DNA of 17,990 bases from NCBI GenBank assembly GCA_011947345.1, contig JAAVTG010000431.1, forward strand, positions 1-17,990. The letters are read 5' to 3'. Under the pieces are notes generated by a model. It did no database searches. It saw nothing but the letters and a program-made list of their open reading frames with translations, and was not told the DNA's origin. The stretch is from Phytophthora quininea (taxonomy: Eukaryota; Oomycota; Peronosporomycetes; Peronosporales; Peronosporaceae). Shown in pieces: positions 9,555 to 17,990 of the stretch. The first letter of the stretch is position 1, and each line of letters begins with the position of its first letter. Made by a program: the position numbers and the translations under genes.

Positions 9555-10131
9555 ATCCGTTGAGAAAAGCGGCTAGCTTTCTCGCTGAGCTTGTCTGTAG
9601 CAACTGATCCAGCAACGTGTCCGAATCAGTGTAGCCGAACTGGTAGTACGTGATGATCCCGACGAGCAGGTACATGGTCGTAATGAATAGAAGCGTACCG
9701 AGTGGGGCCGATGCGCTGCAGTTGGATGAGTGAATTGATGATTGCTGTGCCTGTACCTTACAGACTTGTTCCGAAGGTCTTGATGGCGTTGTCGGCCTGC
9801 ATCTGAGCCTCTCGGGGCGAGTACAGAATGCCCAGGAGATTGTAGCGAGGTCGCTGAAAACCAGCGCGTTGGCAGGTGCCACCGTCAGCGCCTTGCTCAC
9901 AGCAACGCTGCAAAATACAAAGCAATTTATCCGCAAAGATATCCCAGCTTACTTATCGGTAGAGTTGATACCTTGCGTGGGGATTGCAGGATGAGATGAG
10001 ATAAAGTACATGCCGATGGCGGCAAGGAGCGGCCTTGTGGCTGCGACGATGGAGCAGTAGCCCATGGATTCCACGGCAAAAGTGGCGCAGAACAGCAGCG
10101 CCACACATAGCAAGTCGTTTTGGTCCAACAT
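9523..10131 (-). CDS. Predicted multi-pass membrane protein, three exons, 3' end in mobile DNA
   Basis: I do not recognise the family. The start Met is at 10131 (MLDQNDLLC). Exon 1 ends at 9953 and encodes two hydrophobic segments (CVALLFCATFAVES; a second around RPLLAAIGMYFIS). Intron 1 is 9908-9952 (45 nt, GTAAGC..GCAG). Exon 2 carries VAVSKALTVAPANALVFSDL, then needs a one-base shift to continue as RYNLLGILYSPREAQMQ up to TFGTS. Intron 2 is 9716-9761 (46 nt, GTAAGG..TGCAG). Exon 3 has a third hydrophobic segment (PLGTLLFITTMYLLVGIITYY). The last eight or so codons and the stop at 9523 lie in the element end sequence, so the natural C-terminus is probably missing. The product would be about 170 residues, possibly a truncated larger protein. 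Confidence 0.55.
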
Positions 10132-10241
10132 GATCGAGGGGAAATCTGTTCGTCAAAATGATATCGCGTCTTTTCAAGGTAGTGCCACAGAGCGCTCCAG
10201 GTCGCCTTACAACTCATCGTCCTAATCACTAACTTCGTTCT

Positions 10242-11011
10242 CTACTTCTTGACGCTGCCCAGCAGTGGAATCTCCGTCTTGGGGTCTTGAGGAGGCAAGT
10301 GGCGCGTCTCCTGCACGAACCAGAGCTTGTCGAGCAGTACTGACTGCGGGTCCTTCTGCAGCTCGGCCGTGATCTCCTCGCACTTGGCACGAACCTTGTC
10401 GAACTCCTCTTCGCCGAGATCGGCAGACAGCACCCTCCCAAGTGTCGAGTGGATGATGACACGCGTGTCGCTCTGCGGGGCGTAGGAGAAGGACTCCTTG
10501 GCCACGAGACGGATGTAGTCGACCGATAACTCGGGGTTCTTGTTGACACCTTGTTGGAGTAGAAAACGCCGTTCTGCTCTGCCGAGAGACACTCGAACAG
10601 CATAATGATGGCGCCAGAGGAGGCCATGAGGACCACCACAGGCTGCAGTCGGAAGGGCGCCACCAATCTGTAGATGGCCTATAGTTGCTCGATGCCGTCG
10701 TCAAAGCGCAGCCAGGCGTTGGGGGCCAAGTCGTCTGGGTGATGTGAGGAACAACATCACGTCCTGCTGGGTGACGCAGCTCACGGCGTTGTCGGTCTCC
10801 GGCTCACGACTCCGTCAGTGTAGAGCCGATCTCGTGGCAACGCTCGGCCAGTGGTTCTGCGATGGGGAGCAGATGAGAGCGACGCCGTGGTTCTCGGTCG
10901 GGAACTGGTACGGCTTGGACTCGAACGTCTTGCTGATAGTAAAATCCTCCCTGAGGTGATGTTACCGGGCTTACAGCGTTTTGAGAATGGCTTGGAACAA
11001 AGGAAATACAT
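10242..11011 (-). pseudogene. Conserved-looking protein gene, heavily frame-disrupted
   Basis: I cannot name this protein. Strongly protein-like segments lie in order on the minus strand but in different frames: REDFTISKTFESKPYQFP and HGVALICSPSQNHWPS (about 10840-10960), DNAVSCVTQQDVMLFLTS (about 10735-10790), DDLAPNAWLRFDDGIEQL, then an in-frame TAG at 10679-10681, then APFRLQPVVVLMASSGAII, then after another shift near 10555 NPELSVDYIRLVAKESF through DKLWFVQETRHLPPQD to the stop at 10242. That makes at least three shifts and one stop in about 750 bp. The 5' limit is uncertain; I used the Met at 11011 (MYFLCSKPF). The in-frame stop suggests real decay, though base-call errors may contribute. 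It lies 110 bp upstream of the membrane-protein gene on the same strand. Confidence 0.5.
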
Positions 11012-11145
11012 TGGAAAAGGAGCTTCGGATCGATCAATTCCAAGTGAATCGCGGCAAGCCGTCGCCGGTGCGCCGTCTCCGGCGACGGACACGGCAGAGT
11101 ATTATTTTGGTGATTATCCTGATGCTTTTCAGAGTAAGTGAGACG

Positions 11146-11556
11146 CTATGAACAACGAAATAAATCCATCAGAAATATGCTCTTACCTTCTCTGTCCAGT
11201 CCGGCAGTAATACAAGCAGGGAACTCATAGCTTGGAGTCCGATCAAGTCTGCCATTCTTGAGATAAAAGTATACTTGGTACAGCACCTTGTTCACGTTGT
11301 GAGGGCGAGGGACCTTGTACTCGTGGAGGAGACGATGTTGGCTTTCAGTGAGCTCTTGGCCGTAGCTTTCCCAGTCGCACGGGCTGGCTCGGCAGTATCG
11401 GCAATAATGTGCTGTCATTTCGTCCAAGGAAAACAGGGGGGGAATTTGAACGGGGGAAGGATAGATTACTCGTACCGTCTCTAATTTTCCGCTGCGTTTT
11501 ATCTCCAAAGGGTCCGTTTTATTGGAGATGGCTGGTCCAGCACATCGAACCATCAC
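11146..11556 (-). CDS. Small CxxC..SPC.W protein (136 codons)
   Basis: This is one uninterrupted frame from the Met at 11556 to a stop at 11146. The core has YCRYCRASPCDWESYGQEL, then NKVLYQVYFYLKNGRLDRT and PACITAGLD, with an aromatic/Met-rich tail (IFLMDLF). The layout (Cys-x2-Cys, Pro-Cys-x-Trp, an 'x-Y-x-x-Y...G' helix, then a Pro-x-Cys-(I/V) motif) resembles small proteins that I recall as multi-copy in oomycete genomes, often near transposons. That is recollection, not a search result. The paired Cys could bind metal. A potential GTAAG donor at 11186 lies inside the frame, but no good continuation follows it, so I keep the gene intronless. Function is unknown. Confidence 0.5.
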   Translation of the reverse strand: MMVRCAGPAISNKTDPLEIKRSGKLETVRVIYPSPVQIPPLFSLDEMTAHYCRYCRASPCDWESYGQELTESQHRLLHEYKVPRPHNVNKVLYQVYFYLKNGRLDRTPSYEFPACITAGLDREGKSIFLMDLFRCS

Positions 11557-11664
11557 AGCCTGCCATTGGCTACAAATCTGTGAATGAGCGTCTCTTATTG
11601 GGTGATACTAAATTCAATATGTAGTATCTATCAGCCCACCGGTAGTGAAAGGGTTAACTGATAA

Positions 11665-13036
11665 ATGATTAGTGTGAGGCTGCACCCGACAGTGGCTGCG
11701 GCGCTCTCGGAGCAGGAGAAGCAGCTCCTATATGACTACGACCTTTCACGATTGGACGTGTTCGAGGCCCAGGCTTATCTGCAGCGGATCGACACGTGGC
11801 TCGACAAGATTGAGCGCAAAGGCTCAATCACCTGGCACAGCAGCAGATCTGCTCTGGTTGCTACTCGTCTAGCAAACAGAAGCTTCGATTCGACCGAGTG
11901 ATGAAAACGTTTCTTCGTCTTGTGTTGAGTCCAGTCGACGATGTTCAAACGGAGAAATCGCTTCAGGAATTCTCAATAGTAAGGTTGCTGTCTGGGTAAC
12001 CTTTAAATTAGCATGTACTCACTCGTTTATCGCAATGTAGGTGCTAGATCTGGCGTCTTCTCCTGAGATGGAATTACGGGCGCCAACTACAACGAAAACA
12101 AAGCGAAAGAAATGGGTGTCTAGTGTGGAAGAGGATCAAGCAGATCCGCTGTCGAAAGAGGAGGGCATGGACGAAGCTGCTCCTAGACACGATTTTGTTT
12201 ACTACCTGCTACCAGTCGCTGGGGTCGGCTGTGGACTGCTTGCGGTTCGCGTTTCGTTCATATCGTGCTAGGGTATGACTGTGCTTTTGGTGTTGACAAG
12301 AGTTATGTGACTATAGGATCTGCTTCAAACGTCGAGTGTGCTGGTGCGACTACGTCTGAACCATTGTCAGATTTCAGACGCTGGGGCGATACTCCTAGCA
12401 AGCGGACTGCGGGTATGAGCTGCTCAAGTTATACAAATTAACTGTGGAATATTTTGCTCACGTGTGTGTGCAGCTGTCTACGAGTCTTTTGCAGCTTGAT
12501 CTCAGCAATGATCTCGGCGAAGATGCCATGGCTAATAGAATCGGTGCTAGAGGTGTCCTAGCTATTGCTCTAGCGCTGGAAAAGAATCAAACCATCCAGC
12601 AGGTAAGTTACGTGAATGTTCCGCTGCGGATCGGTCTTTATTTTAACGACTATACTAGGTCAGTCTAAGCAGGAACCCCGTTGAAGAAGGAGGAGCAATC
12701 GCGTTGGCGACAATGATCCCGAAAAATGTCTGTCTCCAGTGCTTGGACCTTGACGGGTACAGCATATATATATGTGCTGCTTTGGATGATAGTACCTTTA
12801 ACTGTCTGTCTGTGAAGCATCGAGGTCTCGGATGCTGCTGAAGCTCTGATAGATGCATTCGTGAGCTCGAAAACGTACGTTGATGCTTGCACGTCGGAGT
12901 ATTTCCACAAGATAACATTTTCTTTTGGTATTTGCTCTGTTGTAGACTCAAACGCCTCAGCATGCTTTGGTGCGGACTGTATCCTGGCGTTGGGACGAAA
13001 CTTGCCGCCGCGCAGGCAGCAAAAATTTCGTTGTAG
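11665..13036 (+). CDS. Leucine-rich-repeat (ribonuclease-inhibitor type) protein, seven exons
   Basis: The start is the ATG at 11665 (MISVRLHPTVAAALSEQ), followed by a helical N-terminal region. Predicted introns: 11979-12040, 12273-12316, 12413-12473, 12603-12658, 12757-12817 and 12875-12945 (44-71 nt, all GT..AG). The coding parts give LRR segments one after another: LVRLRLNHCQISDAGAILL, SLLQLDLSNDLGEDAM with GVLAIALALEKNQTIQQ, VSLSRNPVEEGGAIALATM with LQCLDLD, VSDAAEALIDAF, and LKRLSMLWCGLYPG, ending at the TAG at 13034. This matches the NLRC3/ribonuclease-inhibitor-type LRR fold, a protein-interaction scaffold; no partner can be inferred. Frame changes are needed near 11815-11880 and near 12205-12235, so exons 1-2 are less certain than exons 3-7. 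An acidic/basic linker (KTKRKKWVSS..) precedes the repeats. It converges with the gene at 13175, 138 bp away. Confidence 0.75.
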
Positions 13037-13143
13037 AAGAGCATCCAAGAGAGACTTTTACTCGAGTGTGCGATTGTGATGCTTGCTGAAATAGATAGGC
13101 TACATTGATTGACAGTTTGACACACGACTACAGACTCAATACG

Positions 13144-13174
13144 TGCAAGACCGACTGCTTCATGCACAGTCGGT
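13144..13174 (-). terminator. Stem-loop immediately after the M96/bZIP-like stop codon
   Basis: ACCGACTG at 13150-13157 and CAGTCGGT at 13167-13174 are perfect 8-bp complements around a 9-nt loop, directly abutting the stop codon at 13175-13177. In the mRNA this would be a hairpin at the very start of the 3' UTR. A role in 3' end formation or stability is inference only; eukaryotic genes do not need such a structure. Confidence 0.3.
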
Positions 13175-14145
13175 TTAAGGCGACGATACAGATCGTTGGA
13201 GAGGAACGCCGTTCATGTAGGCGTCAGCCTGGCGGATTTTGGCTTCTTGAGTAGAGACCATGGCACGAAGGCGTTTGTTTTCTGCTCGAGCCTTGGCCAA
13301 CTCGAGCGACTCGTTCACGGCTTGGTCCCGGGTCACCGTGGACGTTTTGCAGTGCTTGCGCAGGTCATTCAGACGGTTCTCGAGGACCATGGCTTCTCTG
13401 CGGAGGAATGCGACTTCCCTCTGTATTCACAAGGATAAAAAGTTAGTGAAGTGTTCCTTGCAAATTGATATGACGTCTAACTCACCCTTCGGGCCGCGTA
13501 GGTGCACTTCTTAGTGCGCTTGCCAATCTTCTTGATCGGCTCCGAGACACTGCGCGTGATGGTCGGGATCGAGGAAAGTCCGGCGCAAAGAGGCTCATGA
13601 GGTCCTCGACTTCCATTCTCGAGAAACCGGGGTTGAAAGCGTCCACCGCTGTCGGTGTCGACGCTTTGGGGTTGAGCGGTGCGTAGTCGTCGATGACTTT
13701 TTCATGGCGGTGGTGTCGTCCTCCATTGGGATGAAAGTTTCGTTGTCATCAGCAGCGATGAGGCTGAGGAGTTCGGGGTCGAACGGCTCGAGCTCGTCCA
13801 ACGTGGCGCGAGCAGCAAATACTGGCAACGGTTCCAGTGACATTGGTGGTAGTGCGAGGCGGTAGGTGGGTGGAAGGCGCTGGGATCAACGTGCGAGGGC
13901 ACGAGGAAATTGAGAACTGGCAAGGCTATGAGTTGGGGGTGGACGAAAGCTGTCAGCCGTCGGGTTGAGCGGCGTTTTCTGCTCGCCATGCTAACATCCT
14001 GCCCAGCTCCTGCGGGGTCGGTGTACGTCAGTGGGGTTTTCAGCCAAACCTCTTCGTTGCATGGGCTGGGTGCTACCATTGAGGGCGCCGGCGCCGCCAT
14101 ACGGCGGATTTTGTTGCTCCGGATACCCGTCGCCGACAGATCCAC
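13175..14145 (-). CDS. M96/bZIP-like coiled-coil protein, two exons, frame breaks
   Basis: The C-terminal exon (13175-13420) encodes a basic-to-coiled-coil transition. Joined across a 65-nt intron (13421-13485, GTGAGT..ACAG, phase 0), exon 1 ends KRTKKCTYAARR and exon 2 begins REVAFLRREAMVLENRL, followed by heptad-rich helix (ELAKARAENKRLRAMV). This layout resembles the N-terminal basic/coiled-coil part of oomycete M96 mating-specific and bZIP-like proteins, so a nuclear DNA-binding role is inferred. Upstream is an acidic region (LDELEPFDPELLSLIAADD). Exon 1 needs frame shifts near 13704 (an A run after ATGAAA), near 13560-13580 and near 13860-13875. The start is uncertain: Met at 14145, 14100 or 13843. 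After the coil the protein stops quickly, whereas M96 homologues I recall carry a longer C-terminal part. Confidence 0.55.
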
Positions 14146-14894
14146 TGACTACCGAACGAGGGCCACGCGGTTTTCGTGTGCACACTTGAAGTAGTTTTCC
14201 CAGAGCTTAAAAAACCGCATGACGACCGCCACATGGGCCTCCCTTGCCTGAAGTTTGCTGTTGTTCTCGGTGCGTGGAGCGACCCAGCCGGTCGACGACG
14301 AAAATGCTGGAGCTCCAGCTCTTTCCTGAGCCGAGTCTCTGGATTTTCTTATTATTCCAACGAGTCGGTTCGGTGAGTCGACCAGCTGAAAACGCGCTCG
14401 ACAAGGCTTTGACTCGGTGTCATTCAACGATACGGGGACATCATAAGCAATCGCGCCTCCAGCATGCACAGAAGACGCCACGTTGTACCGGACCGCAACC
14501 GGTGCAATCCAACGACACTCATCAGGCATTTACTGCTGCGCCAGGTCGATCAGGTCGGTACGCCCGCGAGTGTCTCCGGCAGCTTTTTTTTCGTTGTTCA
14601 GTGTCAAGTTCACTGTCCGGCCAGGCTCGCCCCCAGAGCCACAACTTGCAAATGCCGACGCTCCTCTGCAGACATTTGACATGCAGTGAAAAATTGGCGA
14701 ACCACTCCTGGCGGATACCGATCGTAATTTGCCTCGACATGCTCACTCGTGACTCACTGGCAGGGCACTGTCCACTCAGCCAAAAATTGCTGTCGACGAT
14801 CACAGAACTCGTCGGCGTGACGGGTGAAACCGCGCCATGCCCACAACAATCGGATAGTCCGATCGAGGCATCCATCACCTTGCCATGCTTTTGT
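14146..14894. other. Intergenic region, no supported gene
   Basis: Open frames of 118-220 codons occur on both strands here, but they overlap one another and lack recognisable domains, hydrophobic patterning or splice logic. Their residues (many Cys, Arg, Ser and Pro) look like random translation. The region separates the divergently transcribed M96/bZIP-like gene and FAR1-type gene and would contain both upstream regions. It could also be old degraded repeat sequence; nothing here proves that. Confidence 0.5.
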
Positions 14895-14945
14895 TACTTT
14901 TTATAATATTCATAAAATTTTAAATAAAACTATATAAAGAAAAAG
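14895..14945 (+). promoter_or_regulatory. AT-rich block just upstream of the FAR1-type start codon
   Basis: This roughly 50-bp run is almost entirely A and T (includes TTTATAATATTCATAAAATT and ACTATATAAAG) in an otherwise GC-balanced region. It ends about 13 bp before the ATG at 14958. TATAAA-like matches are present, but so close to the start codon that it may be 5' leader rather than core promoter. An AT-rich end of an old insertion is an alternative. Confidence 0.3.
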
Positions 14946-14957
14946 GGTCAGACAAGC

Positions 14958-16135
14958 ATGTCAGACGATCGCCATGAGATGGCCGCGCCGATGGAGTCTC
15001 CGCCCGACAGCGAGAGCGACGAGGTGCCACGCACGCTGGTGGAGGTGCCTCCCTTAGAGAAGACGGTCTTCGCCAGTTGGGATGAGTTCCACGCCTATCT
15101 GGACGACTACCAGCGCCGCACGTTCCAGGTCTACTCGGTCCGCACAGGCACGCCAGTGACGACGAGGAACAAGCGCATTAGAGAGATACGCCCGACGCGG
15201 GGAGGACCCTCCGCCCGAGGAGATGCTGCCTGAAGAGATGGGCACCTACACCAAGGCGGTGGTCTGCACGCACCACGGCCGGCCGAGAACGAGGTCCACT
15301 GGTAAGCGGCGGCAGCACAGTCGAGCCATCAACTGCATGGCGCAGATCACGCTGGTGCTGCGTCGGAACTACACGAGCGGGCTGTGGCTGGTGCATGTGA
15401 GCTCCCACACTGCTCGACACAACCACGCACTGTCCAACGGACTCTATCGCAGCCACCCGAGAGTGCGTAAAGTCACCGACCCCAGTGTGCTCCACACAGT
15501 CAACGCACTGGGAAGGCACAAGTCAAACCTCCAGGATCTTGGAGTACATGCGAGAAAACACCGACAAGGCTGTCACGTCTAGAGATGTCCACAATCTGCT
15601 GGCTTCGCTTCGCAAGAACCCAGAGTCAGCACCAGCTCCAAGTACAGCTTCAGCTCCGATTGCTTCAACTCCTAGTACTGTTGCCGCTCCTGTGGCGACT
15701 GCTCCTCCAGCTCCGCAGCCTACAGCGCCAGTGGCCTTTTCAATCCGCAGAACGACGCCGTCGCCACCTGCAACAAGAGAGAAGCCGACACAGTACGGCA
15801 AGTTCCTGGCGTCCTTCAATATCGGCAAGGAGATCAGCGAGCTCATGGCCGAGATGGAGCCCGACCATTTCGCGCGCTGCTACTCCGAGTTGAAGATGTT
15901 CCTGCATGTGGCACTGAGTGGCCGCGTGCCGGTCGTCACAACGCGCGAGGCCGTTGAACACGTGCAGAGCGACGTGTTGACGGACGCCTCGAGCACACCA
16001 AACCCACAGCAGCCGCAGCAGCCATTTCGCTTATCGTCCGCGAATGTCGCGGCACCAACTCAAACGGAGAAGCAGCTCACAGCCTCATCAGTCCGCAGTG
16101 AGACCGCCAAGCAAAGTATTAAACATCAAATGTAG
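14958..16135 (+). CDS. FAR1-type (MULE-derived) DNA-binding protein, two frame breaks
   Basis: The ATG at 14958 begins an acidic N-terminus, then a FAR1/MULE-type DNA-binding module: FASWDEFHAYLDDYQRRTF and VYSVRTGTP, a zinc-ligand pattern with Cys in VVCTHHG (about residue 103), Cys in INCMAQI (about 126) and HNH in SHTARHNHALS (about 154-156), and a helical segment SRILEYMRENTDKAVTSRDV. This is the WRKY-GCM1-like fold used by FAR1 proteins and Mutator-like transposases. The DDE transposase core is absent. Instead come a Pro/Ala/Thr-rich linker and a C-terminal region (GKFLASFNIGKEISELMAEM and YSELKMFLHVALSGRV), ending at the TAG at 16133. The frame shifts near 15165-15195 and near 15505-15520, each fitting one extra or two missing bases. 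Likely a nuclear regulator domesticated from, or truncated out of, a MULE element. It is tail-to-tail with beta-adaptin. Confidence 0.7.
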
Positions 16136-16203
16136 TATCTCGTTGACCTCTTACGAGTGTGCGGCAAACCGTAGCTAGCTTTCTTCACCGGAATCGAGGC
16201 CAT

Positions 16204-17990
16204 TTACGCTAGCAGACGCTCCATTGTCTGCTGCAGCAGCGCACTGAAGGCCTTCTGCTCCAACTTGAGGCACACCTTTGTCGTGCCCGAGTTGTCGAAT
16301 GTGAGCTCGAAGAGTGCTACAACGTTGGTCATCGTTTTGGCGGAGAAGTAAGCGATCTCCTTGCCGTCGACGGGGCGCTTGGCAACATAGAACACATTGT
16401 TGCGGCCTAGGCGTTCGGCCACGGCATCGACGCCACGTCCGCCCGTGTTGAGCGTGAAGTAGTGCTCGTTGGCCTCGTTGATGGTCTGCCACGTGCTGAT
16501 AAAGTCCGTTTTCTCCATGCCGCCAGCCTCGGTGAAGATCGCCGAGAGGTCCAGCTCTGACTGAAAGTACACCACCTCCCCACTGGAGTTGTTCTTGATG
16601 GCCACTTGCAGGCTCAGGTTGGGCGCCACTTGGGCGTTCACGAACTGCGGACTCACACCCATCGGCACAACCTGGTTGGACGTTTGGCCTGGTGCCAGCG
16701 GCTGAGGGAACGTCACCGTTGCCTGCATTGGGACCACACCAAAGGTGCTCTTGTTGAACTGAATGCTAACGCCAGAAATTGGGGCAGCCGACTGGTTCTC
16801 GAAGTCCACATCTAGGACGAAGTTGCCGCTGCGTCGTGTGAATGCACCCGTCATTACCAGGCCCTTACCTTGCTGAGCGTTCATCAGCACCTTCTTCTGG
16901 ACAGTGGGGACACCACCGCCACCGATCGATACCGGAGCAGGAGGAGCGGCGGGACCACCGAAGATATCGACTAGGCTAGCACTAGCTGAAGCTACAGGGG
17001 CTGGGGCAGGTGCGGTTGGAGCTGGCCCACCGATGGAGAGGTCCCCATGTCGAGCAGATCGACCCTCCACTGCTGGACTGGTCAGCTGCACCTTCCTCTG
17101 GCTGGTCGGAGCTCCCTTCATCCTCGTCGTCGTTGCTGTGGTCATCGTCCTGGCGGTGCTCGCGCAGCTCCGAGACCGTCGAACGAACGACAAAGGCACT
17201 CGGAGGCTTGTGGTACACACTTGCCAGCGTCGAGATCTTGCCAATCAGTTCGTCTAGAACCGACGGCTCGAGAGCAAACGTATCGTCGCTAATGACTGGC
17301 TTTTCAGCGAGAACAACGGCATGAGCAGCCTCGGGGTTAGCCGACAGCAAGCGCCAGTAGACGTAGCCACGGTCTCGCAGATCCGGGTTGTCCGACTCCT
17401 CTGTGGCCTTGTGCAGCACCTTTTGGACCATCTCTTGTGTCTCGTTGGGTCGCTTAAGGAAGAGCTTTACGGTGGCTGTCAGCAGCTGCAGCTGCGCTTG
17501 AGCCGTCTCGTCGTCAAACGAGTCCATGAACGACTCCAGCAGCTCGTCGGCATTGTCGATACGCTCAGCGTACTCTCCGATGATCCAGATCATCGACGCC
17601 TTGGCCTCCGGCTCGTCCAGCGTGTCCAGATTCTCGCAGAGCGTGGCGATGATGCTCTCGTACTGGTTCGGGTACTTGCGGAAGATGTCCTTAATCACGA
17701 TGATCGCCTCCTGCACGATGTAGTTGACCTTAGTTTGGATCAGTTCCAACAGAACGTTGATGCACTTCTCGGCAGCGCGCTCAAGCTTCACGGCGCAGCG
17801 GCCAATGGCACGCACAGAGCGACGGACAAACTCTACATCGACCTCAGTCGCGTACTCCTTGAACTCAAGCAGCACCTGCTCGATGTTGCGCTCCGAGACC
17901 AGTCGAATGATGATCTCAAGCTTCTCCATCTTGACGTAGATCGGGTCGTTGTACTTGCAGAAGAACACCTTGATCTCGTTGGACAAGATA
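16204..17990 (-). CDS. AP-1/AP-2 complex beta-adaptin, C-terminal part (5' end outside window)
   Basis: This is the large beta subunit of a clathrin adaptor complex, linking cargo membranes to clathrin. The visible part starts inside the alpha-solenoid trunk ([64 protein letters not shown]); roughly 340 N-terminal residues would lie beyond 17990. Then comes an acidic hinge ([17 protein letters not shown]), a Pro/Ala-rich linker with SLVDIFGG, and the two-part ear: the sandwich around [20 protein letters not shown] and the C-terminal platform from [14 protein letters not shown] to the stop at 16204. The frame changes in the hinge near 17050-17075. Two one-base deficits, both in G runs, would place a clathrin-box-like VDLLDMGDLS there. 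Because this gene should be essential, sequence error is the likelier explanation. AP-1 and AP-2 beta cannot be told apart here. Confidence 0.93.

Noticed and set aside
9226..9563. Open frames on both strands between the transposase and the membrane-protein gene
   Set aside because: They fall in the diverged element end and lack any protein-like features; the left copy of the same DNA does not preserve the frames.
10922..10985. 24-nt intron (GTAAGCCCGG...CCTCAG) in the disrupted gene
   Set aside because: Too short to be spliced compared with the 44-71 nt introns elsewhere in the window; a frame shift is the simpler explanation.
14244..14906. 220-codon plus-strand frame upstream of the FAR1-type gene
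   Set aside because: Cys/Ser/Arg-rich random-looking translation overlapping several frames on the other strand, with no motif or family resemblance.
16904..17257. Plus-strand frame opposite the beta-adaptin hinge
   Set aside because: It is the antisense of the Pro/Ala-rich hinge of a well-supported gene.

Overview
The window looks like nuclear DNA of an oomycete, probably of the Phytophthora / downy-mildew group. The genes are closely packed and carry very short GT..AG introns (about 44-71 nt, donors mostly GTAAG or GTATG). The gene content fits: an oomycete-style FAR1/MULE-type DNA-binding protein, an M96/bZIP-like coiled-coil protein, a small CxxC..SPC.W protein of a kind I remember as multi-copy in oomycetes, and a piggyBac-family transposase with the usual C-terminal zinc finger. 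The assignment rests on gene style and recalled families, not on a search.

Left half (about 186-9554) is mobile and repetitive DNA. A GC-rich tandem repeat of about 247 bp fills 1255-3979 (11 units) and 5283-6650 (about 5.5 units), and occurs inverted at 341-714 (about 1.5 units). A 418-bp segment (715-1132) recurs almost identically in inverted orientation at 4865-5282. With the flanking repeats, the two arms form an inverted repeat of about 0.8 kb per arm around a 3.7-kb core, an arrangement like a Foldback-type element. The core holds 11 more repeat units and one spliced, unrecognised minus-strand gene (4141-4854). To the right are a 0.5-kb stretch with little in it and a piggyBac-family transposase gene (7171-9207) broken by three frame changes. 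Just beyond it, 9275-9554 is a diverged, inverted relative of 186-445 and includes part of the 247-bp unit, which suggests the repeat was expanded from the end of an element.

Right half (about 9523-17990) is genic. In order: a spliced membrane-protein gene whose 3' end runs into the mobile DNA; a heavily disrupted conserved-looking gene (10242-11011); a small CxxC..SPC.W ORF (11146-11556); a seven-exon leucine-rich-repeat gene (11665-13036, +); a converging M96/bZIP-like gene (13175-14145, -); about 0.8 kb with no supported gene; a FAR1-type DNA-binding protein (14958-16135, +); and, tail-to-tail with it 68 bp away, the C-terminal part of a clathrin-adaptor beta-adaptin (16204-17990, -) that continues past the window.

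Almost every gene, including the essential-looking beta-adaptin, has one-base frame breaks, several of them in short homopolymer runs. Homopolymer undercalling in the assembly is therefore as likely as real decay, and pseudogene calls here are provisional.
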